In this document: positions 29,368-40,102 of the stretch, in pieces | Numbering within the stretch: position 1 is the stretch's first letter | Layout: each line of letters opens with the position of its first letter | Source of the DNA: Bradyrhizobium yuanmingense | GTDB taxonomy: Bacteria; Pseudomonadota; Alphaproteobacteria; Rhizobiales; Xanthobacteraceae | Length of the DNA: 64,000 nucleotides | Assembly: GCF_029167105.1 (NCBI RefSeq) | Contig: NZ_JARFML010000002.1 | Location: forward strand, 372,001-436,000 | Direction: 5' to 3' | Notes under the pieces: model-generated | Databases searched by the model: none | Seen by the model: only the letters and a program-made list of their open reading frames with translations | What the model was told of the DNA's origin: nothing | Translations under genes and position numbers: made by a program

Positions 29368-29758
29368 CTTATTCGACGAAACTTGTGTCCCGTCTGATAG
29401 GTGCAACTTAAGGGGGGCGTTTGAAGATCGGCTTAAATAAGAGAATAAAGAGATCATGAATTTAAGACAGTGAATTGCGCATTAAGCCTGTGCCACAAGT
29501 ACTTTTTGAAAGCCTCTGTTGACCTTCGCAAGGTCCTGTTCACCCTCCGTCCGCCCCTGTTGTCGCATTCCAGAACAGCCCCGCCCCGTTTCGAAACGCA
29601 CGCGTAACGGCTGTGGCGGAACCGGCTGGTCAATGAAAACTTACCGCGAATTTTAGGCAACCAGTGGTCAACCAAACGCGCACAACTGCGCTGACGCCAC
29701 GCGCGCGTGTCCCGGACGAGAAGCGAAGATCCCGGATCTGGAAGCCGCAAACGAGAAC

Positions 29759-31562
<1,804 letters not shown>

Positions 31563-31570
31563 GTCTCGCA

Positions 31571-31657
31571 GGGTGGGCAAAGCGGAGCGTGCCCACCATT
31601 CCGGCCTGTCATCGCGGCACAATGGTGGGCATGGCGCAAGCGCGCCTTTGCCCACCG
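31571..31657. repeat. Palindromic intergenic repeat, GGTGGGCAAAG type
   Basis: GGTGGGCAAAG (31572-31582) pairs with CTTTGCCCACC (31646-31656), and inner TGCCCACCATT pairs with AATGGTGGGCA. It follows hemB directly and may shape the end of its transcript. Confidence 0.75.
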
Positions 31658-31786
31658 TACAGGATCGCCCGATCCACCGCCCCCGAATCGCCGGAATATT
31701 TCGGCTTGCTGCCGCCCGCGCGCCCTTGGCACGGGCATGGCCTGTTCCCATGTCCTGCGAAGGGGGCTTCGCTGGGAGAACGGACC

Positions 31787-32329
31787 ATGTCGTACAACTC
31801 GGGCAATTCAGGCGGCTGGCGCAATGACGGCGCCATGCAACCGCATGCCTACGACCCTGACCTGCATCCGGAACTGTTCCGGGGCGTCGCGACGCGGCGG
31901 GTGTTCGCCTTCCTGATCGACATGGTCGTGATCTCGGTGCCGGTGATCCTCGGCTACATCTTCATCGCCTTGTTCGGCGTGGTCACCCTCGGCATCGGCT
32001 GGGCGCTGTTCTGGATCGCCTGGCCGGCCTCCGTGATCTGGGCCATCGTCTATTACGGCGCCAGCATCGGCGGTGCGTCGTCCGCCACGGTCGGCATGCG
32101 CCTGATGGACCTGGAGCTGCGCACCTGGTACGGCGCGCCCGGCTACTTCGTGCTCGGCGCCACCCATGCCGTGCTGTTCTGGGTGACGGTCTCGTTCCTG
32201 TCGCCGTTCGTGGTGCTGGTCGGCCTGTTCAACGGCCGCCGTCGCCTGCTGCACGATTTCGTGCTGGGAACGGTCGTGATCAACAATTCGGTTCGCATAC
32301 CCGCGCCGCAGGCGGCGCGGACGTGGTGA
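31787..32329 (+). CDS. RDD family membrane protein
   Basis: 180 residues. After a Gly/Asn-rich start the RDD domain begins at GVATRRVFAFLIDMVVISVP with the Arg and Asp that name it, and continues with a second membrane pair and SATVGMRLMDLELRTW. Three to four membrane segments in total. GGGAG lies ten bases before the ATG. RDD proteins have no settled role; some are linked to ion exchange. It precedes bpt by about 70 bases and may share its transcript. Confidence 0.88.
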   Translation: MSYNSGNSGGWRNDGAMQPHAYDPDLHPELFRGVATRRVFAFLIDMVVISVPVILGYIFIALFGVVTLGIGWALFWIAWPASVIWAIVYYGASIGGASSATVGMRLMDLELRTWYGAPGYFVLGATHAVLFWVTVSFLSPFVVLVGLFNGRRRLLHDFVLGTVVINNSVRIPAPQAARTW

Positions 32330-32397
32330 GCTAATCGATTGACCGGGGGCTTCTGGAGCGCGATGCTGATGCCTGTTTCGGAGGCCCACGACGTCCC

Positions 32398-33174
32398 TTG
32401 ACCCAGCACTCGCGCGACACCCCCCAGTTTTACCTCACGGCGCCCTCCCCCTGCCCGTATTTGCCGGGCCGGCACGAGCGCAAGGTGTTCACGCATCTGG
32501 TTGGGGACCGCGCCGGTGACCTCAACGACCTGCTGACCCATGGCGGTTTCCGCCGCAGCCAGTCGATCGCCTACCGTCCGGCCTGCGACCAGTGTCGCGC
32601 CTGCGTCTCGGTCCGGGTCATCGCCAACGAGTTCCGGCCCTCGCGCAACTTCCGCAAGGTGATGGCCCGCAACGCCGACATCATCGGCGAGCAGCGCAGC
32701 GCGGTGCCGACCTCCGAGCAATATTCGGTGTTCCGCGCCTATCTCGACGCCCGCCACCGCCACGGCGGCATGGCTGACATGACCGTGCTCGACTACGCCA
32801 TGATGGTCGAGGACAGCCATGTCGAGACCCGCATCATCGAGTACCGCAAGCGCGGCCCCGACAGCGGCATCACCGGCCGCGGCGAGGAGCTGATCGCGGT
32901 GGCGCTCACCGACGTCCTCAGCGACGGCCTCTCGATGGTCTATTCATTCTTCGAGCCTGGCCAGGTCAGCCGCTCGATGGGCACCTTCATGATCCTCGAC
33001 CACATCGCCCGCGCGCGACGGCAAGGGCTGCCTTACGTCTATCTCGGCTACTGGATCGAAGGCTCCAAGAAGATGGACTACAAGGCCCGCTTCCTGCCGC
33101 AGCAGCGCCTGGCCCCCTCAGGCTGGCTGCGCATCGACGCGCAGGGCGACACGGCCTCCGAGCCGCAGGATTAG
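32398..33174 (+). CDS. bpt: Arginyl/leucyl-tRNA-protein transferase (Bpt/Ate family)
   Basis: 258 residues from a TTG start. The N-terminus [20 protein letters not shown] and the block [20 protein letters not shown] are the ATE signature with conserved Cys; [20 protein letters not shown] and [20 protein letters not shown] form the GNAT-like core. In the N-degron pathway bacterial Bpt adds leucine to proteins with N-terminal Asp or Glu. No ATG in frame fits; GGAGG is 13 bases from the TTG, a rather long spacing. A hairpin terminator follows at 33183-33218. Confidence 0.93.
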   Translation: MTQHSRDTPQFYLTAPSPCPYLPGRHERKVFTHLVGDRAGDLNDLLTHGGFRRSQSIAYRPACDQCRACVSVRVIANEFRPSRNFRKVMARNADIIGEQRSAVPTSEQYSVFRAYLDARHRHGGMADMTVLDYAMMVEDSHVETRIIEYRKRGPDSGITGRGEELIAVALTDVLSDGLSMVYSFFEPGQVSRSMGTFMILDHIARARRQGLPYVYLGYWIEGSKKMDYKARFLPQQRLAPSGWLRIDAQGDTASEPQD

Positions 33175-33182
33175 AGCATGGT

Positions 33183-33218
33183 GAATGGCGAGTGGGACAA
33201 CGACCCCACTCGCCATTC
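33183..33218. terminator. Bidirectional hairpin between bpt and mntH
   Basis: A 14-bp perfect stem GAATGGCGAGTGGG / CCCACTCGCCATTC with an 8-base loop lies between the two convergent genes; on the minus strand no T run follows, and on the plus strand the next A run is 14 bases on. Confidence 0.7.
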
Positions 33219-33223
33219 GCCCC

Positions 33224-34576
33224 TCACCCAAAAAACGTATCCGCCAGCAGTTTCAGATTCAAAATCACGATCACGCCCGCGACGATCCATGCGACCGCAG
33301 CGACGTATGTGGGAATCGCGAACTTGCCCATCTTGCGGCGGTCGGAGACGAAGCGCACCAAGGGGATGACCGCGAAGGGCAGCTGCATCGACAGCACGAC
33401 CTGACTGAACACCAGCAAATCGGCGGTGCCGCGCTCGCCATAGATGGCGGTGACGATGATCACGGGGACGATGGCGATGCCGCGCGTCAAGAGGCGGCGC
33501 GCCCAGCTGGGCAGGCGCAGGTCGAGAAAGCCCTCCATCACGATCTGGCCGGCGAGCGTCGCAGTGACCGTCGAGTTGAGACCGGAGGCGAGCAGCGCTA
33601 CCGCGAACAGTGTCGAGGCAATGCCGAGGCCGAGCAGCGGCGACAGCAATTCGAACGCCTGCTCAATCCCGGCAACGTCGGAATGGCCGCTCTTGTGGAA
33701 GGTCGCGGCAGCGACGACGAGGATCGCGGCGTTGATGAACAGCGCCAGCATCAGGGCGATGGTCGAGTCCGTCGTCGCCCATTTGATTGCTTCGCGCCGG
33801 CCCGTGTCGTTGCGCTCATAGGCGCGCGTCTGCACGATCGAGGAGTGCAGGTAGAGATTGTGCGGCATCACGGTGGCGCCGATGATGCCGATGGCGATGT
33901 AGAGCATTTCAGGATTGGTGAAGATCTCGCTCTTCGGCACGAAGCCGTGCAGCACCTCGGCCACCGGCGGCGCCGCGGCCACGATCTGGACCGCGAAGCA
34001 GACTGCGATCACCACGAGCAACGCGATGACGAAGGCCTCCAGGAAGCGGAAGCCGCGATTCATCAGGATGAGCAGCAGGAAAGCATCGAGCGCGGCGATC
34101 AGCGCCCCGCCAATCAGCGGAATGCCGAACAGGAGCTTGAGCGCGATCGCGGTGCCGATGACCTCGGCGAGATCGCAGGCGATGATCGCTGCCTCGCAGG
34201 CGAGCCAGAGCAGGAAGTTCACCGTCGGCGAATAGGTGGCGCGGCAGGCCTGCGCGAGGTCGCGGTCGGTGACGATGCCGAGCCGCGCCGCCAGGGATTG
34301 CAGCAGGATCGCCATCAAATTCGAGAGCAGGATGACCGCAAGCAGCGTGTAGCCGAACTTCGATCCGCCAGCGAGGTCTGTCGCCCAATTGCCGGGGTCC
34401 ATGTAGCCGACCGAGACGAGATAGCCCGGACCAACGAAGGCCAGCAGCCGTCGCGACCAGTGGCCCGCGGCCGGGATGGCGACTGTGGAATTGACCTCGG
34501 CGAGGCTCTTGGTGGTGGGCGCATCAGCGCGCCAGCCGGCGAGGTCGGGTGTCATGTGGGGTGATCTGGCATCCAT
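33224..34576 (-). CDS. mntH: NRAMP-type Mn2+/divalent metal transporter MntH
   Basis: 450 residues from MDARSPH. Eleven hydrophobic segments are visible. The NRAMP metal motif DPGN is in [13 protein letters not shown], and the second motif is [15 protein letters not shown]. It imports Mn2+ with protons. A frame extends to 34627, but the repeated TGCAAC/TGCATC sequences in 34605-34628 look like an operator, so the start at 34576 is preferred. In Bradyrhizobium japonicum mntH is repressed through Fur (Mur) in response to manganese. Confidence 0.95.
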   Translation of the reverse strand: MDARSPHMTPDLAGWRADAPTTKSLAEVNSTVAIPAAGHWSRRLLAFVGPGYLVSVGYMDPGNWATDLAGGSKFGYTLLAVILLSNLMAILLQSLAARLGIVTDRDLAQACRATYSPTVNFLLWLACEAAIIACDLAEVIGTAIALKLLFGIPLIGGALIAALDAFLLLILMNRGFRFLEAFVIALLVVIAVCFAVQIVAAAPPVAEVLHGFVPKSEIFTNPEMLYIAIGIIGATVMPHNLYLHSSIVQTRAYERNDTGRREAIKWATTDSTIALMLALFINAAILVVAAATFHKSGHSDVAGIEQAFELLSPLLGLGIASTLFAVALLASGLNSTVTATLAGQIVMEGFLDLRLPSWARRLLTRGIAIVPVIIVTAIYGERGTADLLVFSQVVLSMQLPFAVIPLVRFVSDRRKMGKFAIPTYVAAVAWIVAGVIVILNLKLLADTFFG

Positions 34577-34604
34577 ATCGGCAGAATACCCAACTTCGTT
34601 CTTA

Positions 34605-34628
34605 TTGCAACTCATTTGCAACTGCATC
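34605..34628 (-). promoter_or_regulatory. Candidate Fur/Mur operator of mntH
   Basis: Three direct hexamers on the plus strand: TGCAAC (34606-34611), TGCAAC (34617-34622) and TGCATC (34623-34628). Direct hexamers of this type are described as the Fur site of Bradyrhizobium japonicum irr. They lie 30-52 bases upstream of the mntH start, where a promoter would be. Confidence 0.55.
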
Positions 34629-34747
34629 TAGCGGCAAACGTTACCGCCACGGATCGTGGGGAGATCACCTCTTGTCGGGAAGCGGGTGGGTTTGGTGGTC
34701 ATCGGGGGCCAACATTGGCGCAAATTCGCCTTTACGGGATATGCGCC

Positions 34748-35992
34748 ATGTCAACGCCGCCTCGCCTCCCTGACACTTTCAACCGCCTCGCCTGGTCCAA
34801 TCTCGCAGCGCAGTCGGCCGAGCAGATCGCGCTCGCGGCAGCGCCCATCGTCGCCGTGCTGACGCTGGGGGTGGCCGAAGGCCAGACCGGCCTGCTGCAG
34901 ACCGCGCTCACCCTGCCCTTCGTCCTGTTCGCCATCCCCGCCGGCGTGCTTGCCGACCGCATTTCCCGCCGCAGGCTGATGGCGAGCGCCGAGGCGCTGC
35001 GGGCGGTGGCGCTCGCGGCCGTCGTGCTGCTGCTCGCGCTGGGAGCCATCAACCTGCCGCTGCTGGCCCTGCTCGGCTTCGCCGCCGTGTGCGGCACCGT
35101 GGTTTACAGCGTGGCCGCGCCGGCGCTGGTGCCTTCGCTGGTGAACTCCGACCTGTTGCCGGCGGCGAATGCGCGCATCGAGCTGGCGCGCACCATCGCC
35201 TTCGCCAGCGGCCCTGCCCTCGGCGGTGCGCTGGTGGGATGGTGGGGCGCCAGCCCGGCGTTCGGCTTTGCCGCAGCGCTCTCGGCCATCGCAGTCGTGC
35301 TGCTCTCCGGCATCTACGAGCCCGCACGCGCGCCTGCGCCGCGGCGGCATCCGCTCCAAGAGATCCGCGAGGGCGCTGCCTTCGTGTTTCACCATCCGCT
35401 GCTGCGGCCGGTCTTCATCACCCAGTTCATCTTCAACACCGGCTGGTTCCTGCAGATCGCGGTGTTCGTGCCCTACGCCGTGCGCCATCTCGGTCTGAGC
35501 GCCGCCGGTGTCGGCACGGTGCTGACGATGTACGGCGTCGGCATGGTGATCGGCGCGCTCCTCGCCACGCGCGTGATGAAGCGCATCGCCTTTGGCACCG
35601 TGGTGGGGCTCGGCCCGGTCACGGGCTTCGTCGCCGCCTTGGTGATGGCACTGACGGTGCTGGTCCCCTCGCCCTGGCTCGCGGGCTTGAGCTTCTTTCT
35701 GCTCGGCGTCGGCCCGATCCTGTGGGTGATCTCGACCACGACGCTGCGCCAGTCCGTGACGCCGCCGCGCCTGCTCGGCCGCGTCTCCGCCATCAACATC
35801 ATGAGCTACGGCGCCCGCCCGCTCGGTTCGGTGCTGGGCGCGCTCGTCGGCGGCCTCTGGAGCGCGGAAGCATGCCTCTATCTCGCCGCCGCATTGTTCG
35901 GCGTGCAGGCGCTGGTGATCCTGCTGTCCCCGGCGGCGGGACTGGACCGGCAGCCGGACATGGTGGGAGATGAGGTGGCGGCGCGGTGTTAG
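34748..35992 (+). CDS. MFS transporter
   Basis: 414 residues with twelve hydrophobic segments. The cytoplasmic loop motif between segments 2 and 3 reads AGVLADRISRRRLM, the MFS motif A (GxLaDrxGrkxxl). The fold and size match drug- or solute-efflux members of the DHA/EntS-like type (MFS_3). The ATG at 34748 follows CGGGAT by eight bases. The substrate is unknown. It stands alone between mntH (divergent) and a palindromic repeat. Confidence 0.85.
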   Translation: MSTPPRLPDTFNRLAWSNLAAQSAEQIALAAAPIVAVLTLGVAEGQTGLLQTALTLPFVLFAIPAGVLADRISRRRLMASAEALRAVALAAVVLLLALGAINLPLLALLGFAAVCGTVVYSVAAPALVPSLVNSDLLPAANARIELARTIAFASGPALGGALVGWWGASPAFGFAAALSAIAVVLLSGIYEPARAPAPRRHPLQEIREGAAFVFHHPLLRPVFITQFIFNTGWFLQIAVFVPYAVRHLGLSAAGVGTVLTMYGVGMVIGALLATRVMKRIAFGTVVGLGPVTGFVAALVMALTVLVPSPWLAGLSFFLLGVGPILWVISTTTLRQSVTPPRLLGRVSAINIMSYGARPLGSVLGALVGGLWSAEACLYLAAALFGVQALVILLSPAAGLDRQPDMVGDEVAARC

Positions 35993-35999
35993 CCACGGC

Positions 36000-36122
36000 C
36001 GTCATTGCGAGCCAACGGGTCCGCGCGGAGCGCGGCCCGATGACAGGCTCCGCGAAGCAATCCAGAATCCTTCTGCGGAGACAGTCTGGATTGCTTCGTC
36101 GCAAGAGCTCTTCGCAATGACG
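36000..36122. repeat. Palindromic intergenic repeat, CGTCATTGCGAG family, copy 2
   Basis: Outer arms CGTCATTGCGA and TCGCAATGACG; inner arms GAAGCAATCCAGA and TCTGGATTGCTTC. One side carries about 35 extra bases (36012-36046) compared with the other two copies. It lies between two convergent genes. Confidence 0.75.
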
Positions 36123-36144
36123 GCGTCTGTTGAGACCGCGGAGA

Positions 36145-37404
36145 CTAACCCGCCAGATAACGCTCGTAGCTGCCCCTGACCGGCTCGCTCGCGTCGACTT
36201 CCGGATCGAGCGTGTAGAGATCCTGCGCGCGGCCGATGCCGCGCAGCGCGTAGCGGCCGGTGGAGACGAGGTAACGGCGGCCGGCGGCATCTAAGCCCTT
36301 GTAGAACTCGGACGAGGCCAGGAGCTCGCGATCCACCGAGCGGCTCATCGAGGCGATGCGGCTGACCTCGTTGACGGTCGGGCCGACCACGGTGAAATCA
36401 AGCCGGTCCTCGCTGCCGATATTGCCGTAGAAGACCTCGCCGACATGCAGGCCGATATAGGCTGACGTGGTCGGACGGCCCTCCGTCGCCCGCCGCTCGT
36501 TCAGTGCAGCGACATTCTTGCGGAACAGGTGCTCGGCGCGGAGCGCGGCCCGCCGCGCATCCGCCATGTCCTCGCCCCAGAACATCGCGAGCACGCCGTC
36601 GCCGATCAGTTTCAGCACGTCGCCGCCGGCTTCGTGGATCGGATCGATCACGGCCTGCGCATAGTCGTTGAGAAACGGAATGATCTCGTCGGGGCCGATG
36701 CTCTCGCTGATGCCGGTCGAGCCGCGCAGGTCCGAATACCACAGCACGGCATTGATGCGCTCGGTGACGCCGCGCGAGATGCGCCCGCGCAGCACCTGCT
36801 CGGAGGCGTCGCGGCCGAGATAGACCCGGCCGAGCGTGCGCGCGATGTCGACCTGCTGCGCCGACTTGATCGCGAGCCCCAATACCGGAACCAGATCGCG
36901 CAGCGCTTCCAGCTCCAGTCCGGAGAACCCGCTCGCGCGGCGGGTGGTCCAGCAGGAATAGAGGCAATCCATCAGGCCGAGCGCGCCGTTCTCGCCGAAG
37001 CGGTGGACGAAGGCGAGATAGTGCTTGTGGCCCTTCTCGGCGAGCTCGCCGATCTGCGAGAAATCCATCGACGGCGCATCGGCGAGATCGATCACCATCT
37101 CGTCGTGGCCATTCTCGAGCATGTGGAAGAACACCGAGCGGCGCCAGCTCTTGGCGGCGTCGCCGTCGGCGGTCGAGCCGTATTCGAAGGCATCGCTCTC
37201 GTTGCTGGGACGATCGCTCCAGCGGAAGCCGCGGCCTTCATAGATCGGATGCAGCGTGTCGATGACGACGAGGCCACGCGACAGTTCCAGCCCCTCGGCG
37301 CAGCAACGCTCGCAGAAGCCGCGGAGCAGTTCAATTTCGGGCAGGCCCGTGAGCCCCTGGCCGGTCAGCCAGTTCATCAGCGTAAGGCGCGAGGTCAATT
37401 GCAT
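36145..37404 (-). CDS. Class III adenylate/guanylate cyclase domain protein
   Basis: 419 residues. The C-terminal half (about 205-400) is a class III cyclase domain: VLWYSDLRGSTGISESIGPD gives the first metal Asp, VLKLIGDGVLAMFWGEDM the second, and IGLHVGEVFYGNIGSEDRLD with FTVVGPTVNEVSRIASMSRS the nucleotide face. The N-terminal 200 residues are an uncharacterised sensor-like region with CCAEGLELSRGLVVIDT, seen in other rhizobial cyclases. No membrane segment. It should make cAMP or cGMP; specificity and signal are unknown. Alone on its strand. Confidence 0.88.
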   Translation of the reverse strand: MQLTSRLTLMNWLTGQGLTGLPEIELLRGFCERCCAEGLELSRGLVVIDTLHPIYEGRGFRWSDRPSNESDAFEYGSTADGDAAKSWRRSVFFHMLENGHDEMVIDLADAPSMDFSQIGELAEKGHKHYLAFVHRFGENGALGLMDCLYSCWTTRRASGFSGLELEALRDLVPVLGLAIKSAQQVDIARTLGRVYLGRDASEQVLRGRISRGVTERINAVLWYSDLRGSTGISESIGPDEIIPFLNDYAQAVIDPIHEAGGDVLKLIGDGVLAMFWGEDMADARRAALRAEHLFRKNVAALNERRATEGRPTTSAYIGLHVGEVFYGNIGSEDRLDFTVVGPTVNEVSRIASMSRSVDRELLASSEFYKGLDAAGRRYLVSTGRYALRGIGRAQDLYTLDPEVDASEPVRGSYERYLAG

Positions 37405-37568
37405 GCGCCATTATGGCGTGCATTCGTGACGAGCGGAAGGCGGATGTCCGCATACAACCCAAAGGCTCCCCGCCGGCAGCAGGTCGAATATGCCGCAGAC
37501 GCGGTTGACGCACTCTCGCCGCGAGCTGCAAATGCGCCGATGACACGGCCGATCAGAAATACGAGGAC

Positions 37569-38726
37569 ATGACCCAGCGCCAGCTCCCGATCATCCTGGC
37601 GCTCGGCACCACGCAGACCCTTGCCTGGGCCTCCAGCTATTATCTGCCGGCGCTGCTCGCCGATCCAATGGGACGCGAGCTCGGTGTCTCCTCCAACTGG
37701 ATCTTCGGTGCGTTTTCGGCCGCGCTGGTGATCTCCGCAATGCTGGGCCCGCGCATTGGACGGCAGATCGATCTCGTCGGCGGCCGTCAGGTGCTGTCGG
37801 CGTCCAACGTGACCATTGCCGCCGGCCTTGTGCTGCTTGGCATCTCGCAGTCGGTGATGGTGATGGCGATCGCCTGGCTGGTGCTCGGCATCGGCATGGC
37901 AATGGGGCTCTACGATGCCGCCTTCGCCGCTTTGGGGCGCATCTACGGCACCGAGGCGCGCAGGCCGATCACCGGCATCACACTGATGGCGGGCTTCGCC
38001 TCCACCGTCGGCTGGCCGCTCACCGCCTGGGGCCTGTCGCATATCGGCTGGCGCGAAACCTGTTTTGCCTGGGCCGCCGCCAACATCCTGATCGGCCTGC
38101 CGCTCAATTTCTTGATGCTGCCGGCGATCAAGGGCGCGAAGCAGGCGGCGGCCACGGCCGCGAAGCCGCATGTGCCGCTCGATCGCACCATGATCTTGCT
38201 CGCCTTCATCTTCGCGGCGGTCTGGACCGTCACCGGCGCGATGGCCGCGCATTTCCCGCGCATCCTGGAGGCGACGGGAGCCACGCCGGCCGAGGCGATC
38301 GCGGCCGGCGCATTGATCGGGCCGGCGCAAGTCGGTGCCCGCATGCTGGAGGCTGGCTTCCTCAGCCGCTTCCATCCGCTGTGGTCGACACGGCTCGCCT
38401 GCCTCACCCACCCGCTCGGCGCCGTGATCGTCGCAATCTTCGGCGGCGCTGCGGCGAGCGCGTTCGCGCTGTTCCACGGCTCCGGCAACGGCATTCTGAC
38501 GATCGCCCGCGGCACGCTGCCGCTGTCGATCTTCGGCCCGAAGGACTTCGGCTATCGCCTCGGCATCATCGGCGCGCCGGCACGGATGGCGCAGGCGGTG
38601 GCGCCGCTCGCCTTTGGCCTGCTCATCGACCTCATGGGCGCCAAGGTGCTGATCGTCTCATCCGCGCTCAGCCTTTCGGCGCTGGCCGCGCTGTTCCTGA
38701 TCCGCCCCGGCCGGCGGCCGGATTGA
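37569..38726 (+). CDS. MFS transporter
   Basis: 385 residues with twelve hydrophobic segments. It starts MTQRQLPIILALGTTQTLAW, a beginning typical of YnfM/CynX-like members, and has IGRQIDLVGGRQVLSASN as the loop motif and a second-half APARMAQAVAPLAFGLLIDL. Its substrate is unknown. A 63-residue single-span gene follows 31 bases later and may be cotranscribed. Confidence 0.87.
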   Translation: MTQRQLPIILALGTTQTLAWASSYYLPALLADPMGRELGVSSNWIFGAFSAALVISAMLGPRIGRQIDLVGGRQVLSASNVTIAAGLVLLGISQSVMVMAIAWLVLGIGMAMGLYDAAFAALGRIYGTEARRPITGITLMAGFASTVGWPLTAWGLSHIGWRETCFAWAAANILIGLPLNFLMLPAIKGAKQAAATAAKPHVPLDRTMILLAFIFAAVWTVTGAMAAHFPRILEATGATPAEAIAAGALIGPAQVGARMLEAGFLSRFHPLWSTRLACLTHPLGAVIVAIFGGAAASAFALFHGSGNGILTIARGTLPLSIFGPKDFGYRLGIIGAPARMAQAVAPLAFGLLIDLMGAKVLIVSSALSLSALAALFLIRPGRRPD

Positions 38727-38757
38727 CCAGACCTGAGCTTTCGCGCACAAGCGCTCC

Positions 38758-38949
38758 ATGAGCGACGACAACAGCCCGCCACGCACCTTCAAGGGCTTCC
38801 TGCGCTGGGCGACCACGCCGCCGCAGGCTTGGGGCGTTTATCTGCTCGCGATTCTCCTGGTCTGGCTGGTCTCGTTCTATGCCGGCACGCTGAAGCCGAA
38901 GAAGACGCCGGATGCGAGCCCGCCGACAGCAACCGCGCCGAAGGGCTGA
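38758..38949 (+). CDS. Small single-span membrane protein (63 aa)
   Basis: 63 residues: a basic, Pro-rich start (PPRTFKGFLRWATTPPQAWG), one hydrophobic segment (VYLLAILLVWLVSFYAG) and a Pro/Thr/Lys-rich tail. It follows the MFS gene closely. No family recognised; the function is unknown. Its end lies 10 bases from the stop of the convergent dmeF-like gene. Confidence 0.6.
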   Translation: MSDDNSPPRTFKGFLRWATTPPQAWGVYLLAILLVWLVSFYAGTLKPKKTPDASPPTATAPKG

Positions 38950-38958
38950 TCCCTTACG

Positions 38959-39906
38959 TCAATGCGGGCAGGTCTCGACCTCGACCGTGACGTGGCTGAG
39001 GCCCTTCAGCCCGGCGAGCCTCCGCTTGTAGACGGCCGGCTGCTTCGGCTTGTCCGACACCACCGAGAGCAGCACGGCACAATGGCCGGGGCCGACCTGC
39101 CACAGATGCAGGTCGGTCACGCGATCCTCGCCGACCTCCATGCGGGCGCGGATCACCCGCTCCAGCTTCTCGTCGGCGCGCACGTCGAGCAGCACCGCGC
39201 CCGATGACTTGATCAGGCCGAATGCCCAGCTCGCGATCACCGCGCTGCCGATCAGGCCCACCGCCGGGTCGGCCCAGACCCAACCCGAATACATCGCGAC
39301 GGCAAGCGCTGCGATCGCCAGCACGGACGTGGCGGCATCGGTCATGACATGGACATAGGCCGCGCGGAGGTTGTTGTCGTGGTGATGGTGGTGATGATCG
39401 TGCTCGGCGTGGTCATCATGCGGATGGCCATGGCCGTGGTGATGATCGTGGCTGTCGCGCAGCAGCCACACGCTGGCGAGATTGACGCCCAAGCCGAGAG
39501 CGGCCACGGCCATGGCCTCGCCGTAGACGATCGGCACCGGATTGATCAAGCGCAGCACGCTCTCATAGGCGATCTCGACCGCGATCAGGCCGAGGATGAT
39601 CGCGCTGGCGAAGGCGGCAAGATCGCCGAACTTGCCGGTGCCGAAGGTGAAATGCGCATTCCCCAGATGCCGCCGCGCGAAGCGATAGGCGAAGGCGGCA
39701 ATGCCGAGCGCCGCCGCATGGGTGCCCATGTGCCAGCCGTCGGCGAGCAGCGCCATCGAACCGAACAGCGAGCCGGCGACGATCTCGCCGACCATCATGA
39801 CCAGCGTCAGCACGACCACGAACCAGGTGCGGCGCTCGTTGTTGTCGTGCTTCTCGCCCAGGAAGGCATGGTCATGAGTCCATTGTTCGATGGAATGGGA
39901 ATGCAT
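38959..39906 (-). CDS. dmeF: CDF-family cation exporter, DmeF-like
   Basis: 315 residues. Six hydrophobic segments; metal-site motifs LLADGWHMGTHAAAL (segment 2, His and Asp) and AYVHVMTDAATSVLAIA (segment 5, His-Asp). Between segments 4 and 5 lies a long His-rich loop (HDHHHGHGHPHDDHAEHDHH and six further His). The N-terminal HSHSIEQWTHDHAFLG and C-terminal TCPH are as in DmeF, which exports Co2+ and Ni2+. The usual partner repressor dmeR is not adjacent. Confidence 0.9.
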   Translation of the reverse strand: MHSHSIEQWTHDHAFLGEKHDNNERRTWFVVVLTLVMMVGEIVAGSLFGSMALLADGWHMGTHAAALGIAAFAYRFARRHLGNAHFTFGTGKFGDLAAFASAIILGLIAVEIAYESVLRLINPVPIVYGEAMAVAALGLGVNLASVWLLRDSHDHHHGHGHPHDDHAEHDHHHHHHDNNLRAAYVHVMTDAATSVLAIAALAVAMYSGWVWADPAVGLIGSAVIASWAFGLIKSSGAVLLDVRADEKLERVIRARMEVGEDRVTDLHLWQVGPGHCAVLLSVVSDKPKQPAVYKRRLAGLKGLSHVTVEVETCPH

Positions 39907-39989
39907 CGAATTCTCCCGACAATTCAGGTCCGTTGGCCTCCAATATAGACGGCGGGCATCAATTTTCTAAGGACCAATCGTCCCGCGGA

Positions 39990-40018
39990 TTGACAGTGCT
40001 TCTTAGTTTCGCTGTAAT
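39990..40018 (+). promoter_or_regulatory. Near-consensus sigma-70 promoter of chrB-chrA
   Basis: TTGACA at 39990-39995 and TGTAAT at 40013-40018 with a 17-base spacer. It points to chrB, whose ATG is 85 bases downstream, leaving a leader long enough for a regulator or RNA structure. Confidence 0.7.
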
Positions 40019-40102
40019 CTGTGCCATGGGGATTTGAGCGATCTCCCCACGAGGCGACAGGCCCAAGCATCGCGTCCCGTTTAGTTCTTGCGAGGACGCA
40101 TC

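Noticed and set aside
33185..34564. 459-codon plus-strand frame over mntH
   Set aside because: Antisense of NRAMP gene with a charged low-complexity product.
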